A stretch of DNA of 64,000 nt from contig NW_024881296.1 in assembly GCF_018691265.1 (NCBI RefSeq), positions 2,187,779-2,251,778 of the forward strand, in the 5' to 3' direction. A program made the translations under genes and the position numbers. This document shows positions 12,301-25,718 of this stretch, piece by piece. Position 1 is the first letter of the stretch; each line of letters opens with the position of its first letter. This DNA is from Tyto alba. Its lineage: Eukaryota; Chordata; Aves; Strigiformes; Tytonidae. The notes beneath the pieces are model-generated. The model did no database searches and was not told where the DNA came from. It saw only the letters and a program-made list of their open reading frames with translations.

Positions 12301-15300
12301 TCTTGGGAGTTTGATTTAATTTTCCATACAGCCCAACTGCTTCTTTAGTAATGATGTACATCCTGAACAGCCTGACAAAAGCAGTGCTGGTTTTGCTGTA
12401 GAGTACCAGAGTGATGGAGTTTCATAGGCAACCTGATACATTTGCTACTGGTCCAAGTGCAGCAGCACTTAGACAGCATCTGGCTTTGTTACACACAGAG
12501 AAATTGCCAAAATGTCCATTAATTTCAGTGGTACCAGACCTATGTTCATGGAAACAAGGTGGAAAGGATAAAAGTCAGGGAATATGATACAAGAGGGAAG
12601 ACAGAGAGGACAGCGTGTTTTGAGAGAGGATGGAGAAGAAGAAACAAACAGGAAGAATGATGGGTAGGTGAAGAGAAAGGACAGTTATTACAGAAAGAGC
12701 AACAGACACTGTCTTGAAAGGAATGCAAGGAAATTTTATAGTTATTGTTCAGAAGCATCTTCTTTTCCTTACTATAAGGGTGATGACTGATGATTCACTT
12801 CTAAAAAATGAAACATTTAGCTCAGAGTGGTTTTGGAGGGTTTGAAAGGAAAGAACAGCAGGAGAAGCTGGTTGGATGGATCATACTTACAAGTTCAGCT
12901 GTTTTGTTCCCAACACCTAAAAAATCTTTTAAACAAGAATCTTTCTGACACAGAGAGTTGTAAAGGAGGAGAAAAAATGCATACAAAGAAATGGAAAAGA
13001 TGAAATACATAACAAGGGCTTTGGCTGTTCTCTTAATTTAATGTCATGGGACTATGAATTTTCCCCATTCTCCCTGAATGAACTCTCTAACTACGTATCT
13101 TTGGCAGCTGATACAGCAGCAATAGCTCCAGTTTGATCACTGTGCACATTGCATTGGATGCACTTTCAAATCATCTCAGCACCCAGCAGCTACCAATTTT
13201 GTTGCCAAAATAGGAGATACACACACTTTCCCACCTGCATTCTAATAACAGAGATTACACTGGAAATACCATCAAAACAAGAATGGTTTTACTCAGCAGA
13301 AACGAGATAAACACATGTTTGTTGAGCACATCTCACCTTAAGTCTGAATTGGTCAATCCATAATGAAGGTCTAACTTACAGACTGTAGAGCACTTGAAAG
13401 AGTCAGTCATTTAAATGCAGTATTGCAGTCCAAATACCTTTTTACTGAATATTATTACAATTTAGGAGTGCACAAGGACATGACAACTGTTAGCAGGGCA
13501 GTGATTTCTGGAAAGAAAATATCTGACAGTCAGGTAAATATTCACCTCAATCTAGATTAAAACCAGCAGAACCTGCACTATTGAACTCCATCTTCCACAC
13601 TGCCACCCTCGACACACACATTTATACACCTTTGTTCTGTACTATTCAAAAGTGGACAAGCACAATTTACTGTAGGAAATTGAAAATGTAAGCTCTTGGC
13701 TAATGTCAGCAAAACAAAACAAAAGAAACCAATTTGCTTGCCCATCAAGAATAGAGCACTGCATTTAACAGAGACCACATAGTTGCAGTGGGAAACAGAG
13801 TATACTCACTTAAGATCTAGTTTATTAAATATTCCCTATATTCTTGGTCTAAGAAAGAACAGACCACATGTGTGGGGGAGCATAATTTCCTGGAGGCAAC
13901 ATTTTATCTTTGATTTCCATTAGGCCTTTCATGAACACACCACTCAATCCCCTCTGTCTAACTGCCCCTGCTGTGCCAGTGATCATGCAGTATGTAATGT
14001 CAAGTCTGTCTTCGTTGGGACTGGGATCAATTAGAAGGCCCAATATTCAAATTATGTGCTCAACTCCCAAAGCGTTGACACACTTGTTCCCTAAGAATAA
14101 CAGGAGTATGTCAAACTGTTCCACTGCACATGGCTTTCGGACTGCATTTTGCATTCTGTTTTCCACACTAACCCAAACTAAATTTGTGGGCACGGTTTTG
14201 CATGTCCAGGAGGGCTTCGGGCAAGAGCACTGCAGGCCTGGATTCACCCCATCTCACCTGGGGCACCTCGGTTAGGGGATGACTCACCCAGGCTCCATAA
14301 TTAACAACGGGCTACAACCTCTTTAGGAGATGATTCATCCCATAGGTGGGCTGAAAAGCTTCCTAAATATGCTCATTTCTCTCTGGTAACTGTAAAAGAT
14401 TGTTGACTGGGCTATTAATTTAGTGAGGTGGGATTAACCTGGGACACAATTACAGGTTGGGTAGGGAGGGGCATGTGGAATCATGGTGTGGGAATCCCAT
14501 TGTGGGAGCAGCTGTTGGTTCAGCAATACCCCCCAAAACTGGGATCAGAAAACAAAAATTATGAGGGGCACAAAGTTCATAAGCTGCTCCTGAAATCTCC
14601 AGCCGCAGGAAGGAAGACAGTAAAAGTTTGTTAATATAAACAGGGACTTTATGGGAACTTGACAAAACCCATACTTTTACAGTTATTTGCACATAATTGC
14701 CCATCACATAATTCACTGCAGAAAAGAGATTCCCTTTGATTCCAGTCAGAACTGGCATAAGCCCAGGCATTTCTGCACAGGGAAGGAACCAAACCCAGAG
14801 CCACTTTAATCTGATCTGCAGAGTGAAGGGAAGTTCTACCACTCCATTGCATTGCGAGTTGAATTTATCCAGCTCCTTGTAACTCTGCTTTAGCTACGAT
14901 TTTTAATGGAGACTGACTTTATTCCTATTTGTTCTCTCCAACATATAAGCTTTCAGTTTATGTCCCTTCACTGGCTCCCTCCTTCTGACCTGAAACCAGT
15001 CTCCTGATTAATGAGATATGGAAAGTTTTAGGAATAGGGCCAAACTGGGGGGAGATTTTTCTTTTTGGCTTTTTTCAGCTGACATCGGGCTGTATTATGG
15101 AAGGCTGTCTTGCTAGTCAGAGCAAGAAAACTTTGCAAACATTACTGCACAGTTTCATCAAAACTAAAAGACTGTGCAGAATTCTTTTGTCGACTGAAAA
15201 ATATGCATCAGTAACCCCAATTCATTCACCCTGAACAAAATAGCTACAAACATTCGTTTTGCCAATATACAGGCCTTAAGAAATGTGTAATTTCACAGCA

Positions 15301-15343
15301 GCAACAGAACATTTATATTGCAAACGTTAACCTAACTTCTAAG
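9399..15343. other. Gene-free unique sequence
   Basis: No supported gene, RNA or mobile element. Open frames do not exceed about 130 codons and none carries a recognisable domain. ATTA-rich, non-repetitive parts occur near 10560-10690, 11080-11250 and 14270-14480; the last holds an AP-1-like TGACTCA. Nothing here could be assigned to a repeat family. Confidence 0.5.
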
Positions 15344-15710
15344 CTCCTGGAGGAAACTCTAAAATTGTTTAGCAAGAAGGGCTTTCTAAGCTGAGAATCA
15401 AGCTGTGAGAAAGAATAAAAAAAGAGCATTCATTTAAACATTTTCAGAAGCCCCTAAAAATGCCATTTTCACACAGTAAATCCGTTGCACTTGAATGTCT
15501 GCTGGCTTTCTGAAAGGAATGCTCTTCACTGGGATGCAGCCTGCTGTGGTCAAGTATGATGGAAATAAAAGTGTTGCTAATGGTGATTGAAAAGGATTCC
15601 CACTGCTGCTAGCCAGTGTTGGTTTTAGATGGGCCAACTCTGTTGAACGGAGAGCAACGGGAGACAGTAAACTTTCTCTAAGGCTCTCTAAACTTTGAAT
15701 CACCTCTGCT
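15344..15710. repeat. Paralogous non-coding segment, copy A
   Basis: This segment is related in direct orientation to 19086-19407. In a 35-base block (15571-15605 against 19267-19301) only two bases differ. Over the last 55 bases I count seven differences. The rest aligns with more substitutions and small indels. A 105-codon open frame crosses copy A on the minus strand, but copy B has an in-frame stop and a one-base shift at the matching place. That argues against a protein-coding explanation. It is either an old tandem duplication of a regulatory element or two copies of an unrecognised dispersed repeat. Confidence 0.8.
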
Positions 15711-18700
15711 TCCCTTCCTTTTAACACTAGTCTGTCCTGTTGTTTCTCCACAGAGCTTTATATTAACTCAGTCTGGACCACACTATCACGGGAAATGTAA
15801 AGATGCAGATTTTCACACAAATGGAGTGACACAAAAAATGAAAAATGAAAATTAACATTAGCATAGCAGCAAGTCAACGAGCCCCAAATACTTCCACATT
15901 GTGGATTTTCCCAAGAAACAGTCTTACTCAATGGTAAATACTCAGCCATCCACTTTAAGTGTGATACTTTATATTGATGGCAGCTAACAGAAGCAGGGCT
16001 CAGTTGTGTCAGACATCTTGCCTTTCTAAGAAAAATCAGTTTTGCACAGACACACAGAAACTTTGCTCAGATAGTAAGTGGCAACCCTAAGGGCAGGCCA
16101 CAAGGCTGCGGCACAGAATTTGGGAAAGTGGGAATTTGGCTTCTGTCTCCTGAATCCCCCCTTCGATGCATTAAGCACAAGACATACCTCTCCTCAGCAA
16201 GTCTGGACTTCTTTTAATGGCCTTTCTGCTTCGCATGCTGCAGGATTGGCACGGCCCCGCTGCAAATTTCCATTAGTGGCTGATAGTTTAACTGGGCTTC
16301 ATCTCCCCATATAGTTCACTAATTATACAGCCTCAAGACTTCAGAAGCATCCTATGCCTTCAGGCTCAGAGGGAACTTGGTAATTCAGGCCCTCAGCCAC
16401 AGTGAAAGAAAATCAATTAATGATATTAAGGAGCAGAAAAAATCAGAAAGAATTAAGGAAAACTGTTCTTTTCTGTGAGTGGACTTCAGCAGCCTGAGCA
16501 CTAAAAGAGCAGGTATTTCCTGGGCTTTGCAGTAGTGATGATGCTGAGGACATGTGGGCTCCTCCTGTGGTTTTACTTGGATGGCCCCCACGCATGGGTC
16601 TCTCCTCCCTGGCTGCAACCAGAGAGCTCATATGGTTGCATGGCCGAGAAACATGAGCCAGCCGAAAACCAACCTGACAAAATACAGTAATGGGTTACTC
16701 AGGCTGGGAGAATGGTTGCTTCAGCCAAGATGGCTGCCCAATAGCACAATTTTTGATGTGTAAATAAGTGCATCAGTCTAAAGTCTCTGAGGTGGGAAGA
16801 GCAGGGTGCAAAGTGGGGGCCAGTAGTAGGTTACACACTTTGTCCCAGATGCCTGATTTCTGTCGGAGTTGGACAGCAAGGCCAGCACGCTTTGTCTGAT
16901 CCAGGTTCTCCTGAATGATCCACCCCAGCACGAACCACAGACTCTACCAGCATCTGCTAGGATTTCAGCTCTGTTGTGCTATGCTAACTCACTCTGTATG
17001 CCTCAACAGAGGGCATAAAGGAGAAGATGAGCCAAAACTTAAATGTACTATTAAAAGGAGATTTTGATGGCCGCAAAATGCTTTCAATTCAGTGTATGCA
17101 ATCCCAGTGATAAAGCTGGCCCTTAGGCTATTTTCAGTATATTAAGAGCATATCAAGGTCTAGGAGACAACCTCACATGGCACAATGCAAATAGTAACTG
17201 GTCCCTCTTCACACTGCTTTTTTTTTGATCAGACTAGCTTAGACTTCTTCAGCAGAATGCTAAGATGTGGATCAAAGACTCTAGAGACTGCTCACTTTCA
17301 GGCCCAAAAATGCACACAGATGTGCATCAATTCTTCACTTTTCTTTTTTTTTCCTACCCCCCTCACAGGTATTTGTTGCAAGTGGTAATAGTTCTGTGCT
17401 ACCTTCTAACATACACTTACCATTACATCAGTGACTGGAAAATACAACTGTTGCACCTCATAGATATTCATTCACCTAATCCCAGTCTCTGGCAAACTCC
17501 GTTGCACAGCTGAGAAGGTAGCTAGCTCTCAGTCAGTCAGTGCTAACCCAACCTGCATTCTCCACCTGTGGAAGCTGGCTGGGCCAATGGGAAGCTGAAT
17601 GTGCCAACAATTGTTTTTTTTCAAGAAAGACATAAACTGGACAGAAGGCAGAAGCCTAGAAGCTCTAATCTTGCATGCAAAAGTATGAGTGTGCAGGCAC
17701 TGTGCAAGGAAAGCATGCAGGACTGGTTGAAGTAAAGTCTTTTGCTCTTGATGTAAAAGCAAGGTACCTCCTCAGTGTGTTCACAAGCCATCCCTTCCGC
17801 CTCCAGTCATCAATACACTCCCCAGCTTGCTCACGGGACACTGACACTAAGCAAAGAGCCTCATAAATCACTGGCACAGAGATGCACTGGACGTGCATGT
17901 ACTGAGCAGGGAGAGCAGCCCTCCGCCTGGCTCCCAGGAAGGCTCCCGGGTCAGAGAGGCAACAGGCCTGTGGGCAAAGTCTTAGGTGTGGCTGCAGCAC
18001 ACCCTCCAAAATATGTTCAAATGTCAGCTGTGAGCATTGCAGAAAAATATCGCAAAAGGGCAAGCAATGCTGTTCTCCTGGTTGGGGCAGTGCCTGCCGC
18101 ACCTAGGCAGCTCTGCACCGAGCGTGCTGCTGGCCTGCACGCTCGCGGCGGGTGGGAGGGAGAACATGCCATCTGCTATTGCGAGTCAACAAGTACTCGG
18201 GGTGACCCTGATGGCTGCTGTTTCTGAATGGCCATACACCATTGGCCAAGATGTTTTTCTGTTTTTTTCCCCTCTGTAAACCACAGGGTGAGGAAATGAA
18301 ATAAAGAAGGATGAACAGCTGGGAAGAGCATGTAGGAAGCTGTGGCATCAAAAGACCTGGTTTTCTGTCTTGCTACATCTTCTGTTGACCTTTTAATATA
18401 TTCATTATAGTCACCAGACTACAGCCTCATCTTCATCCTGCAGATCTCACTCAGCAGCCAGTATCTACCTCAGAACTACTGAGCTAGAAGTGTCTAAAGA
18501 GAAGAAGTCTGTCCATCTGTTTATTCTGCTCCTGTCTCCCAACAGAGTCATTCTGCTCTCTTATCCCTCTGATTGCCTTTTCCAGGTCCATGTCACACTC
18601 ATTTTAGACCCTTGCAGCAGTGAATTATCTGGATACTGGTGCCTACAACCTGGTCTCAAACGCACAATTGTCTTTACAAGAAAACAAAAATGCAAATAAA

Positions 18701-19085
18701 ATCCCACTACAACTTCTTTCTTGGGCCTAAGAGAATTTTAATAAAGACTTGGTTTCCTGATGAACTAAAAATTTTCTTTTAAAATTAAGGCATACACTAG
18801 AACTCGGCTTGGTAGCCACAACAATCTCTGTGTGCCTCACTCTTTTCCCACTGAAAACAGAGTTGCTGAATTACTCAGAGTTGCAAGTGAAAACATCCAG
18901 GTGAGAGAAAGGTATTTTTTGTGTTAGGAAACTTCTCAGCATATAACATGAATAATCTCATCGTGCTTTTAAAACGCTGATGGAGAGCAGCAGTTTTATA
19001 TTGGAGGTACCAGCAAACATGAAGTCACACAGAAGAAATAGCTAAAGATGGGGTGCTACTGAGTAAGGGCTGTACTATCCCTTAT
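15711..19085. other. Gene-free unique sequence between the two paralogous copies
   Basis: No supported gene. Overlapping open frames of about 145-150 codons on both strands around 17665-18227 have no recognisable domain. A small CpG-richer patch lies at about 18095-18160. Weak similarity to the copy A upstream flank may begin near 18983, before the clear alignment starts. Confidence 0.5.
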
Positions 19086-19407
19086 CTCCTTTGGAGGTTA
19101 GTAAAGGGCTTTCCAGAGTCCTGCTGTGAATTTGTCTCAGTGTTTTTAAAGGGCCCTTAAAAACGTCATTTGTCACCGAGTAAATCCTGGATGTCTGGTT
19201 ACTTTCTGTGGGGAATGCTCTTTGCTGGGCTGCAGCTTGCCAGGGGTCAAATATGACAGAAATGAAGTGTTGCTAATAGTGATTGAAAAGGATTCCTACT
19301 GTTTGTGGCCGGTGCTGGTTATTAGAGAGGCCAAATTTGTGGGACAGAAAGCAGCAGGAGACAGTAAACTTTCCCTAAGACTTACTAAACTTTGAGTCAC
19401 CTCTGCT
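19086..19407. repeat. Paralogous non-coding segment, copy B
   Basis: Second copy of the segment at 15344-15710, same orientation, about 3.7 kb downstream. Matching landmarks run in the same order: a CTCCT..GGAGG start, AGGGCTTTC, the 35-base near-identical block at 19267-19301, and the GAGACAGTAAACTTTC and CACCTCTGCT blocks near the end. Copy B is about 45 bases shorter, from several small indels. The sequence after 19407 does not align convincingly. Confidence 0.8.
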
Positions 19408-22400
19408 ACCAGTGCCATTCTGTCAGACCTAGTTGGAGAAAACTGATATTATAATTACTAATCTCGGCGAGGGCCTAATGTGCAACCTGAGGCACTTCTC
19501 TGCCAGCCATATAATTATGGATGGGCTGGGGAGGCCTGGAGGCACTGCCGCTGCCCCCCGCCCCTAAAATGCAGGGCATTAGGTTACCGCTCTATCCAGG
19601 CTGCTGGGGACAGGTAAGCGAGCAGCAAAGTCGCTGGCCTGCAATGAGAGAAAATTATTATTGTCAAAACCGACTGCCTGCTATTAAAGGTTTGAATGTC
19701 ACCTCAAAAGAGCTCCTTTTCTGACCCTTAAGTGGTGGCGTCTAGCGGGCTGTTTGAAGCAGGATTCATCCCCCCTCTCAGGCAGCAAATATTGAGGGCT
19801 GAGAACATTTCTGTTTTGTTTTATTATTTCCTCCACCCCTTCCTCACCCTACTGTTTCTGCACCTGCTGGATTAAACTTTCACATAAAATCAGTTTTGGC
19901 TGGATATAATTTAACTTTATCCTCTACAGTCTCTTTTATACATTGTAAACACATTCCTTTAAACCCCAGGCACAGCTTATTATTAACAAGTACAGCGCTG
20001 AGAATGTTCATCCACCAAAAGGAGATAAACCACTGATTTTAAAAAGAGAAATGGAGCCTTATTCAAGTTGACTGCAACAAGGAAGGTGCACTAGAAAGCA
20101 GCAACATAAAAAAACAAACACAGACTGAGGCTCTGATGCTGTAAACCCTATATACATGCTGACTTAAAGCAAGCGAGTGGTCCTTCTGCAACAGGCGGTA
20201 TATCCCTGCCTAAAATTAAGTGTGGACAGAAATGCTGTGCAGGATCAGGCCTGGAGGACCAGGCCTGTGACAGATTGATCACCTTTGCGGGGTGCTGAGC
20301 AGGCTGCTGCCTTACTGATTTCTATAGCAATAGAGGTGGCTTAGCACCTTGGAGCATCAAATTTCCAGGCCTGGAAGAGACCTGAGCTCTGGAATGGATT
20401 AAAGTCACATGTGATGTATTTGGAAAGGCCTCAATTCAGTCTCAGCACTCAGTAACAGCAACCACCATTTATTCTGGTTACTACAATTCATTTGGACAGT
20501 GTTTACAATATCGTCCCCTTCCTCTATTATTAGACAAACAACTTTGATAGGTAGCCTTTTATTTTTTACAGCATTTCAGAGCAGAATAAACGCACAGCCC
20601 AAGTTATTTATGGAGTGAGCTTTCTGTATGAGGTGCCTTTGCCAAGGAAGTGTGAATTCACATAGTGCACACGCTGTATATGTTCAACCAGACAACAGTG
20701 ACCCAGCAGTCAGCTATGAAGGGGAGAAAGGAAAAACACACGCACGACACCATCTTTTACATGCCATGTCATCGGAAAATCCTCCCCATAAATGCCAAAT
20801 AATGTTTTACTGACTCAGAAAAGTGATCAGAACTGGTACATTGGGCTTTTCCCATTAAGCAGGGTAGCAAGAGAAAAATCTGAGGCTTCATTTCCCTGTT
20901 TGTGCTTATTCCTTAGGGAATGCCATGTCAGTTGTTTGGGACAGTGTGTCTGGCATTTGGTGGCAATGAGTACTGCAGACAGTTACAGAAAGCCAGCCTC
21001 ATTTGAAAGGCTTTTTCTAAAACTTTAGGATGAAGATTTTTTTTTTCTTTAATTAAAGGAAGAGAGATTCAGTGGAAAGGAGAAAGAACAAGATAAACAG
21101 GTTTTATTTCACATGATTTTGACACCTGCTACTGCATAAAAACTTTTCTGTTGGCAGGCTAGCAGAGGACTTCATTCAAAACTAACAGACAAAGTCTGAT
21201 TTCCTGTTAAAGTGCAGGCTCTATCATTGTGTTTGTTTAATTTCTGACCCTTCATCCCACCAATAATGTGGGATTATGCAGCAAAGCTGCATGGACATCA
21301 CCAAAGGAGCACTGGGTCATGGACTCAGAAGCTTATGGAACAGTTTAACAGTCACAGTAAGTTTAACTGTATGCATATTTATAAACATGAACCATGGACT
21401 TGCTGTATTTCTTTATTTCAATTAAAACATACACAAAAATGACCACATAAACAGCTCTTACTGCCTCGTCCACTAATTAGACTTCCACTTACAAATGCTA
21501 GGGCCACAGCTGAAAAATCCACTCCAGCACACCCCTAGCCCCCTACATATACAAATAATGAATTAACTCAGCATGTCAATAAATCAAAGAGGCTAAACAG
21601 CTTGTCAGAAAAGAAACAAACAAAAAAAAAAAGTCAAATAAATATCTTTGATTGCAAGATCAGATGTGTTTGGCTTTCGGAATGAATGCAGTTCAAGTGT
21701 TTACTATATATTCAAGACAGAAAGTTGATTTGAGGTCATAAAAGTGAAGAAAAACCTCAAAGGTTGCTCTGTGGCAAAGACTGCAACTTATTGTCCTGCT
21801 CTGAGGACAGGTTTCTCAATATGACCAGGAAGCTTTGAAAAACCTTCTTCTGGCTTCCATAAAAAATTGTGCTCCTGAACCCAGATGAACCAAAACCTGC
21901 ACTCTGCATTATTAAAGAGCAGCCAGTCCTCCCATTTCTTGTAAAGCACTTTTGGAAACCATCCCTCCCCATCCCTCCATCTAGACAAGATCAAAACTGA
22001 TGTTGCTTGTCACTGTAATGTAAAGTTAAATAATAATGCTAATTTCACATGTCATGTTACAGGAATGATTGATATAAAAAAATCTGGAGTTGTTTGATAA
22101 GAAATATACAAACACATCCCTTCTCTTTCAGAAAAGTTCATATGAGCCAAAGCCAAGCCTCTAATGTTTTTTATCAGATCATTCCTCATTTTGAATATTT
22201 TCCCACGACTTAGTGCATTTTTTAATAAAAAGATAAAGTCTTTTTATAGGATAGACTTCTCCTTGCACAGTTAATACTGGAGCAATCTCAGGTCTTCTTT
22301 CAAAATATTTGAAACCAGACTTGCTGCATTAACAAATATGAAATAGAGCAGCAGTAAAAGATTAACTCGTGTCAACTCTCAATGTCTCTGCTCTTAAATT

Positions 22401-24391
22401 ATCCTCATTTATAGATCAGCAGCACCTAAGAGCTTTCCATACGACCCCTTGTGCTCAACTCTCCCTATAGAACTGCACAGGAAGATGCTGTCTGGAAGAC
22501 TTCAGACTCAGAAGCGCAGATCTTCCAGTGACCTGTACACTGAGATCCTGTGTCTCCAGCTCTGTGCAGAAGCGGGTCTTCCAGCTCAGAGATGAAGACA
22601 ACTAACAGGAATCACTCTCTGTTTATCTGGATATCAAAACTGCCTGGAGTAGCAACACTCGATGCTAAGAAACATTTTGGTCAGGGCATTATGCCTGCTA
22701 TTTCAGGCTATATTGTCATCATCACCTCTAACTGATCAGAGCAAGACTAACCTTCAAACAGTGGCAATTATCCTGCTGTAGCTTGATCCTACCTTTGAAC
22801 CACGTACTGCCAAATTCAGAAGACAGAGAGACAAATCGGCACAGAGGACTCTCTCAAAACTTGTCACCTTTTGTGAATACAGATAATTTTCAAATTAGTC
22901 CCTCAAAACTGAAACACAGTACTTTTCCTTAAGTATTTTTCTCTGAACCTGATTCTCCTTGCATCTGGCATGGTTAGCAGCATGCTGTTCTCCATGCCTG
23001 TTCTTAGACATAATTGAAGCAGTGCAAGACATGCAAAGGAGCACACAGTAACTCATCCATGTACCTGCCCCAGGAGTCTAGTTTTACAGATTTCTCAACT
23101 GGCCATGGCATTCCCAGCTCTGTGGGAGTCTGGAATCACAAAGACGAGGTGTGCTTTCTTAAAATAAACATCTACCTCAACTCCAGAGAAGACTCTGGTG
23201 TTATTCACTGCAGCTGTAGTCCACTACATGAACATTCCCTCCAGGGAGGGGGAGGAGTAACTCTCAGATGGGGTAAGCTACCTTGGCCAACTTCATACCA
23301 GACCTGGCATAAAGAGCTTTTGAGGGGATGGGCTGTGTACAGAAGGGACCGTGACAAAAATAAGTGCGTGCACGAGGAATTTGCAAGTACTGTCTCCAGG
23401 GAGACAATTATTGTCCTTGTGCAGAAGAAAACCTAAAAACTATTTTGAGCTTCCTGCCAGCTTTCCTCCACCACATCAAGAGCCTACAGGCTAAGAGAGG
23501 AGGCTGTTCAAATCCCACCTTCCACATCTCATTTGTGCACGTGAAGGTTTTGTCCTCGTGACCTGGGCAGCTAAGTCTCCTGATCTGACATGGAAGGGGA
23601 GGGACTTGTTTACAGAGGGAATTATTTCCTTCTTTACTGAGATGAGTTGCCTCAGTGCTGACTTGTTTTATTACTTTTATATTACAATCAAATACACCAT
23701 AATTTGGCCAAGCTTGACAGCTGCTTTCACTAGCCCTCAATATTTGCAAAACCTCTTCAAAAAATGCAAGGGAACCACTTTGGAAAAGCAAAGAGTTCAC
23801 ACCTCAGCATACATAATTAGAATGCAAAAGGTTTAACTCTTTTTTAGGTTTTTCACCCTGTTCAAGATCTCACCTCAGGTTTTTTAACATAGGTATAGCA
23901 ATAAGTTAGGCCCATGAAGCAGTGCATCCATCTTGCATCACACAAAGGTACATTTGCTGCTGTGGCAATCCAGACCACTTTCTCACACATGACGCCATAG
24001 CCCAGTCCCACATCTCAGCCAAAATCTGTAGCCTTTGAAAAAACTCTCTGTGGAAAAGACCGCAATACAGTACACCTTCCTTCTTGAAATGCAAAGCTGT
24101 TGTCTAAGTAAGCCTGTTTTTCTGTACATAGTTGCCACTGCTCTGTTTTTTTCCCAATGCAGAACGATGTTATTCCCCGACAAGAAGGGAAAAGGAATGC
24201 CTAGTACTCCTTTTCCCTAGTCCTAGAAGGTAATACCAAAGAGAGGTTAACTATTAACCCAACTGTCACACCTTAGGCAAAACAAACCAGCAGGATCCAG
24301 TAGGTATGCTGATTTACACGTGGCAGAGTGCCGGTCGTTTACCCCTTGCTGCGCTGAGGATTCTGAAGGACTGTATTTTCCTTTGGTTTGG
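19408..24391. other. Gene-free unique sequence
   Basis: No supported gene. The part at 19440-20620 is non-repetitive, with ATTA cores and a GC-richer stretch at about 19515-19620, and could hold regulatory sequence. The stretch at 23000-23440 has a 140-codon open frame without any recognisable domain. No repeat family was recognised. Confidence 0.5.
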
Positions 24392-24412
24392 TTTTTTTTT
24401 TTTTTTTTTTTT
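24392..24412. repeat. T21 homopolymer
   Basis: An uninterrupted run of 21 T. No element with a recognisable sequence or target-site duplication could be attached to it as a poly-A-tailed insertion on the minus strand. Confidence 0.9.
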
Positions 24413-25015
24413 GTGTCAATATACATGCTGCTGTGTGCTCATGGAAAAATTAATGCTGTAGCAACATTGTCCCTTCTGAATGTACAATCAGAAGCACAGT
24501 GCAAGAAATTCATGGAAATAACAGGATTTAATCCTTGGAGTATTTTCGAATCAATAGTCCCTTTATTTATACTGTAGCTGCATTCCAATTTATCACTTAC
24601 AAATATCCTCAGTAATAAATAAGGGAAGGAAATGGAAATATTACAGTGAAATTGTAATAATTCAATCCTAGCTCTGCACATAATAAAGTTGCAGAGGGAA
24701 TCTGTGCTTTTTTGGTTGCCACTAAGCATCAGCAACAACTGATGGTCTTAAGTTAACAAGCTAATATTTCATCCATGGATACCAGAGTGATAATGGCTAA
24801 ATATGCCAGTCGAGGGAATGAGCACATGTGCAGCTATTTGCCTGACACAACTTCTGCTGTCATGGCCTATTAAAACCAGTTTACATGTGCATGTCGAATT
24901 TGATGAATATGTATGTGACCTCTTTCATAGCTATCACTCATTGGACTGTAGCCCTCATGGCAGAAAAAAACAGCACCTCTCATTAAACACAGCTTGAGTT
25001 ACAGGCATGTTATGT
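24413..25015. other. Candidate conserved non-coding element
   Basis: About 600 bases of non-repetitive AT-rich sequence with many ATTA, TTTATT and CATG-type cores and no simple repeats. Short open frames on both strands (up to 99 codons) have no recognisable domain. The call is from texture only and needs a cross-species alignment. Confidence 0.25.
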
Positions 25016-25659
25016 TAATATTCCTTCAGAACTTTAGGGGGTTTTCTTCTCCTTTTAATAAATCTTCAGAATAAAATAATTTAAAAGTATAATTAAAAAA
25101 AAAAAATTCCTATTTCTTTCCTCTTTCACTTGGTGAATGTGTTTTGAAATTTTCCTTATCTAGAAGAGATGGTAAATAAGTTTATAGATAACATATTCAA
25201 CTGACAGTAGCCAAATGCGACTTCTCTCATATAGAGTCTTGAATAGAATCAGGTTTTTTAAAAAAACAAAACAAAACATCCACCCAGAATAGAATAGATT
25301 TTTTTAGGTACAAATGTCTTGAATATCATACTTGACCCAAATCTAAACGATACAATGTATTAGAGTCTGAACATATGCAGTGAACGTTCCCTGTTACCTC
25401 ACAGTTATCCCACTTTTTCTGCATCTACGTGGAAGGGGAACTGAAAGTATGAACTACATTGCTACAGACAGTGCTCTCACCAAATTTCTTACAGAAATTG
25501 TAAAGCCTCAAGAGGCAGAGGAAAGCATCCAAGCTTTTGGTGTTTATGAGAATCCAAATGAACCTCTGAATCTTTTGAGGTTTCTTCATTGCTGTTTAAA
25601 AAGCATAAATTATAGAGTATAAGCAAGGATGCAGACAGATTGTACAGTCCATATATGGA

Positions 25660-25718
25660 AAATATTTACTCACATGAGCATTTCCACTCCATCTGCTCTG
25701 CAGATAGAGTAAATATTT
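25660..25718 (+). other. Short imperfect hairpin
   Basis: Arms AAATATTTACTC (25660-25671) and GAGTAAATATTT (25707-25718) are exactly complementary over 12 bp. Inside the loop, GAGCA and TGCTC can form a second 5-bp stem with a loop of about 13 nt. The total of 59 nt is on the small side for a pre-miRNA and the outer stem is AT-rich, so a functional small RNA is only a possibility. Confidence 0.4.

Noticed and set aside
14490..14630. Possible third copy of the 15.3/19.1-kb paralogous segment
   Set aside because: Only GGAAT-CCCA-like and AAGACAGTAAAAG words match, with wrong spacing between them.
15434..15751. 105-codon minus-strand frame covering paralogous copy A as a possible exon
   Set aside because: The matching frame in copy B has a stop and a one-base indel, so the conservation is not at protein level.
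17665..18227. Overlapping open frames of 145-150 codons on both strands
   Set aside because: No recognisable domain on either strand; a GC-richer patch with fewer stop codons explains their length.
23490..23530. tRNA T-arm-like GTTCAAATCCCAC
   Set aside because: No matching acceptor, D-arm or anticodon arm lies upstream at the right spacing.
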